Part shown: positions 63,958 to 64,000 of the stretch, piece after piece
Layout of the letters: the number at the start of each line of letters is the position of its first letter
How positions within the stretch are numbered: the stretch's first letter is position 1
Origin: Strobilurus pachycystidiatus
Taxonomy: Eukaryota > Basidiomycota > Agaricomycetes > Agaricales > Physalacriaceae
Length of the DNA: 64,000 bases
Direction of reading: 5' to 3'
Assembly (NCBI GenBank): GCA_019915135.1
Contig: JAHLMK010000031.1
Location: 1-64,000, forward strand
Made by a program: the position numbers and the translations under genes
The notes under the pieces: generated by a model
Database searches by the model: none
What the model saw: only the letters and a program-made list of their open reading frames with translations
What the model was told of the DNA's origin: nothing

Positions 63958-64000
63958 TAACGAGGCCGCGCCTTGCGTTCTGTCAATGCTCATGGGTTCG

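Larger units (their letters stand above)
59080..64000 (-). mobile_element. Chromodomain Ty3/gypsy retrotransposon, 3' portion
   Basis: Minus-strand element entering from the right edge: CCHC zinc knuckle (63913-63954), aspartic protease, reverse transcriptase, RNase H, integrase, chromodomain, polypurine tract and 3' LTR, the domain order of chromoviruses. It is inactive: stops at 63017-63019, 61776-61778, 61533-61535 and 59763-59765, plus a 0.33 kb insertion in RT (61842-62175). At least three of the stops fit single C-to-T or G-to-A changes of codons expected in the family. The gag start and 5' LTR are beyond 64000. Confidence 0.88.

Noticed and set aside
1..64000. CRISPR arrays, rRNA genes or bacterial operons
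   Set aside because: No regularly spaced repeats with unique spacers, no rRNA-like sequence, and the introns and element types are fungal.

Overview
This looks like nuclear DNA of a filamentous basidiomycete, most likely an Agaricomycete. Evidence: introns of about 45-60 bp with GT..AG ends; a MYND zinc-finger gene of the kind expanded in these fungi; degraded RecQ-type helicase genes; and fungal mobile elements (Ngaro-type tyrosine-recombinase retroelements, a chromodomain Ty3/gypsy element, many small hAT-type elements). No bacterial features, rRNA or CRISPR arrays are visible. The window is gene-poor and repeat-rich, as in a subtelomeric or otherwise dispensable region. That location is inference; no telomere repeat is seen.

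Left part (1-26 kb): a two-exon CCHC protein gene (-), a probable membrane protein (+), then a run of broken gene pieces: a GDSL/CE16 esterase start, a DUF2009 start, a piece of acetyl-CoA synthetase and a piece of delta-9 acyl-CoA desaturase. A 1 kb hAT-type element with an 8-bp target duplication lies among them. A three-exon MYND gene (13.86-15.85 kb) is the best ordinary gene. It is followed by a RecQ-like helicase pseudogene (-) that carries a GC-rich minisatellite of about 870 bp, then an AT-rich block and weakly coding sequence.

Middle (26.7-48 kb): two Ngaro-type elements with the diagnostic order A1-ORFs-B1-A2-B2. Copy 1 (+) has lost reverse transcriptase but keeps an open recombinase. 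Copy 2 (-) keeps open gag and pol, but its recombinase has a stop and an 8-bp deletion. Copy 2 sits inside an older solo A-B repeat that also holds a 788-bp terminal-inverted-repeat element. Between the two copies are a RecQ/TLH-family-like gene body and a P4-ATPase pseudogene. A second copy of the first hAT family (44.5-45.6 kb) splits another gene. Further Ngaro repeat pieces lie at 46.7-48 kb.

Right part (48-64 kb): two more hAT elements of a second group, one inserted in a coding exon of a multi-exon host gene (49.9-52.6 kb, -); a pair of small AT-rich foldback elements; the N-terminal BED-finger part of a hAT-type transposase; an AT-rich region with a LINE-like remnant; and the 3' portion of a chromodomain Ty3/gypsy element (-) running off the right edge. 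The gypsy reverse transcriptase is interrupted by a 0.33 kb insertion with a tRNA-like segment. Most clear nonsense changes fit C-to-T (or G-to-A) transitions, as expected from methylation or RIP-like decay.

The most interesting patterns are: (i) several hAT-type families, each filled with its own short palindrome, including two that share termini but have swapped the repeat motif throughout; (ii) complementary defects in the two Ngaro copies; (iii) a datable nested-insertion stack.
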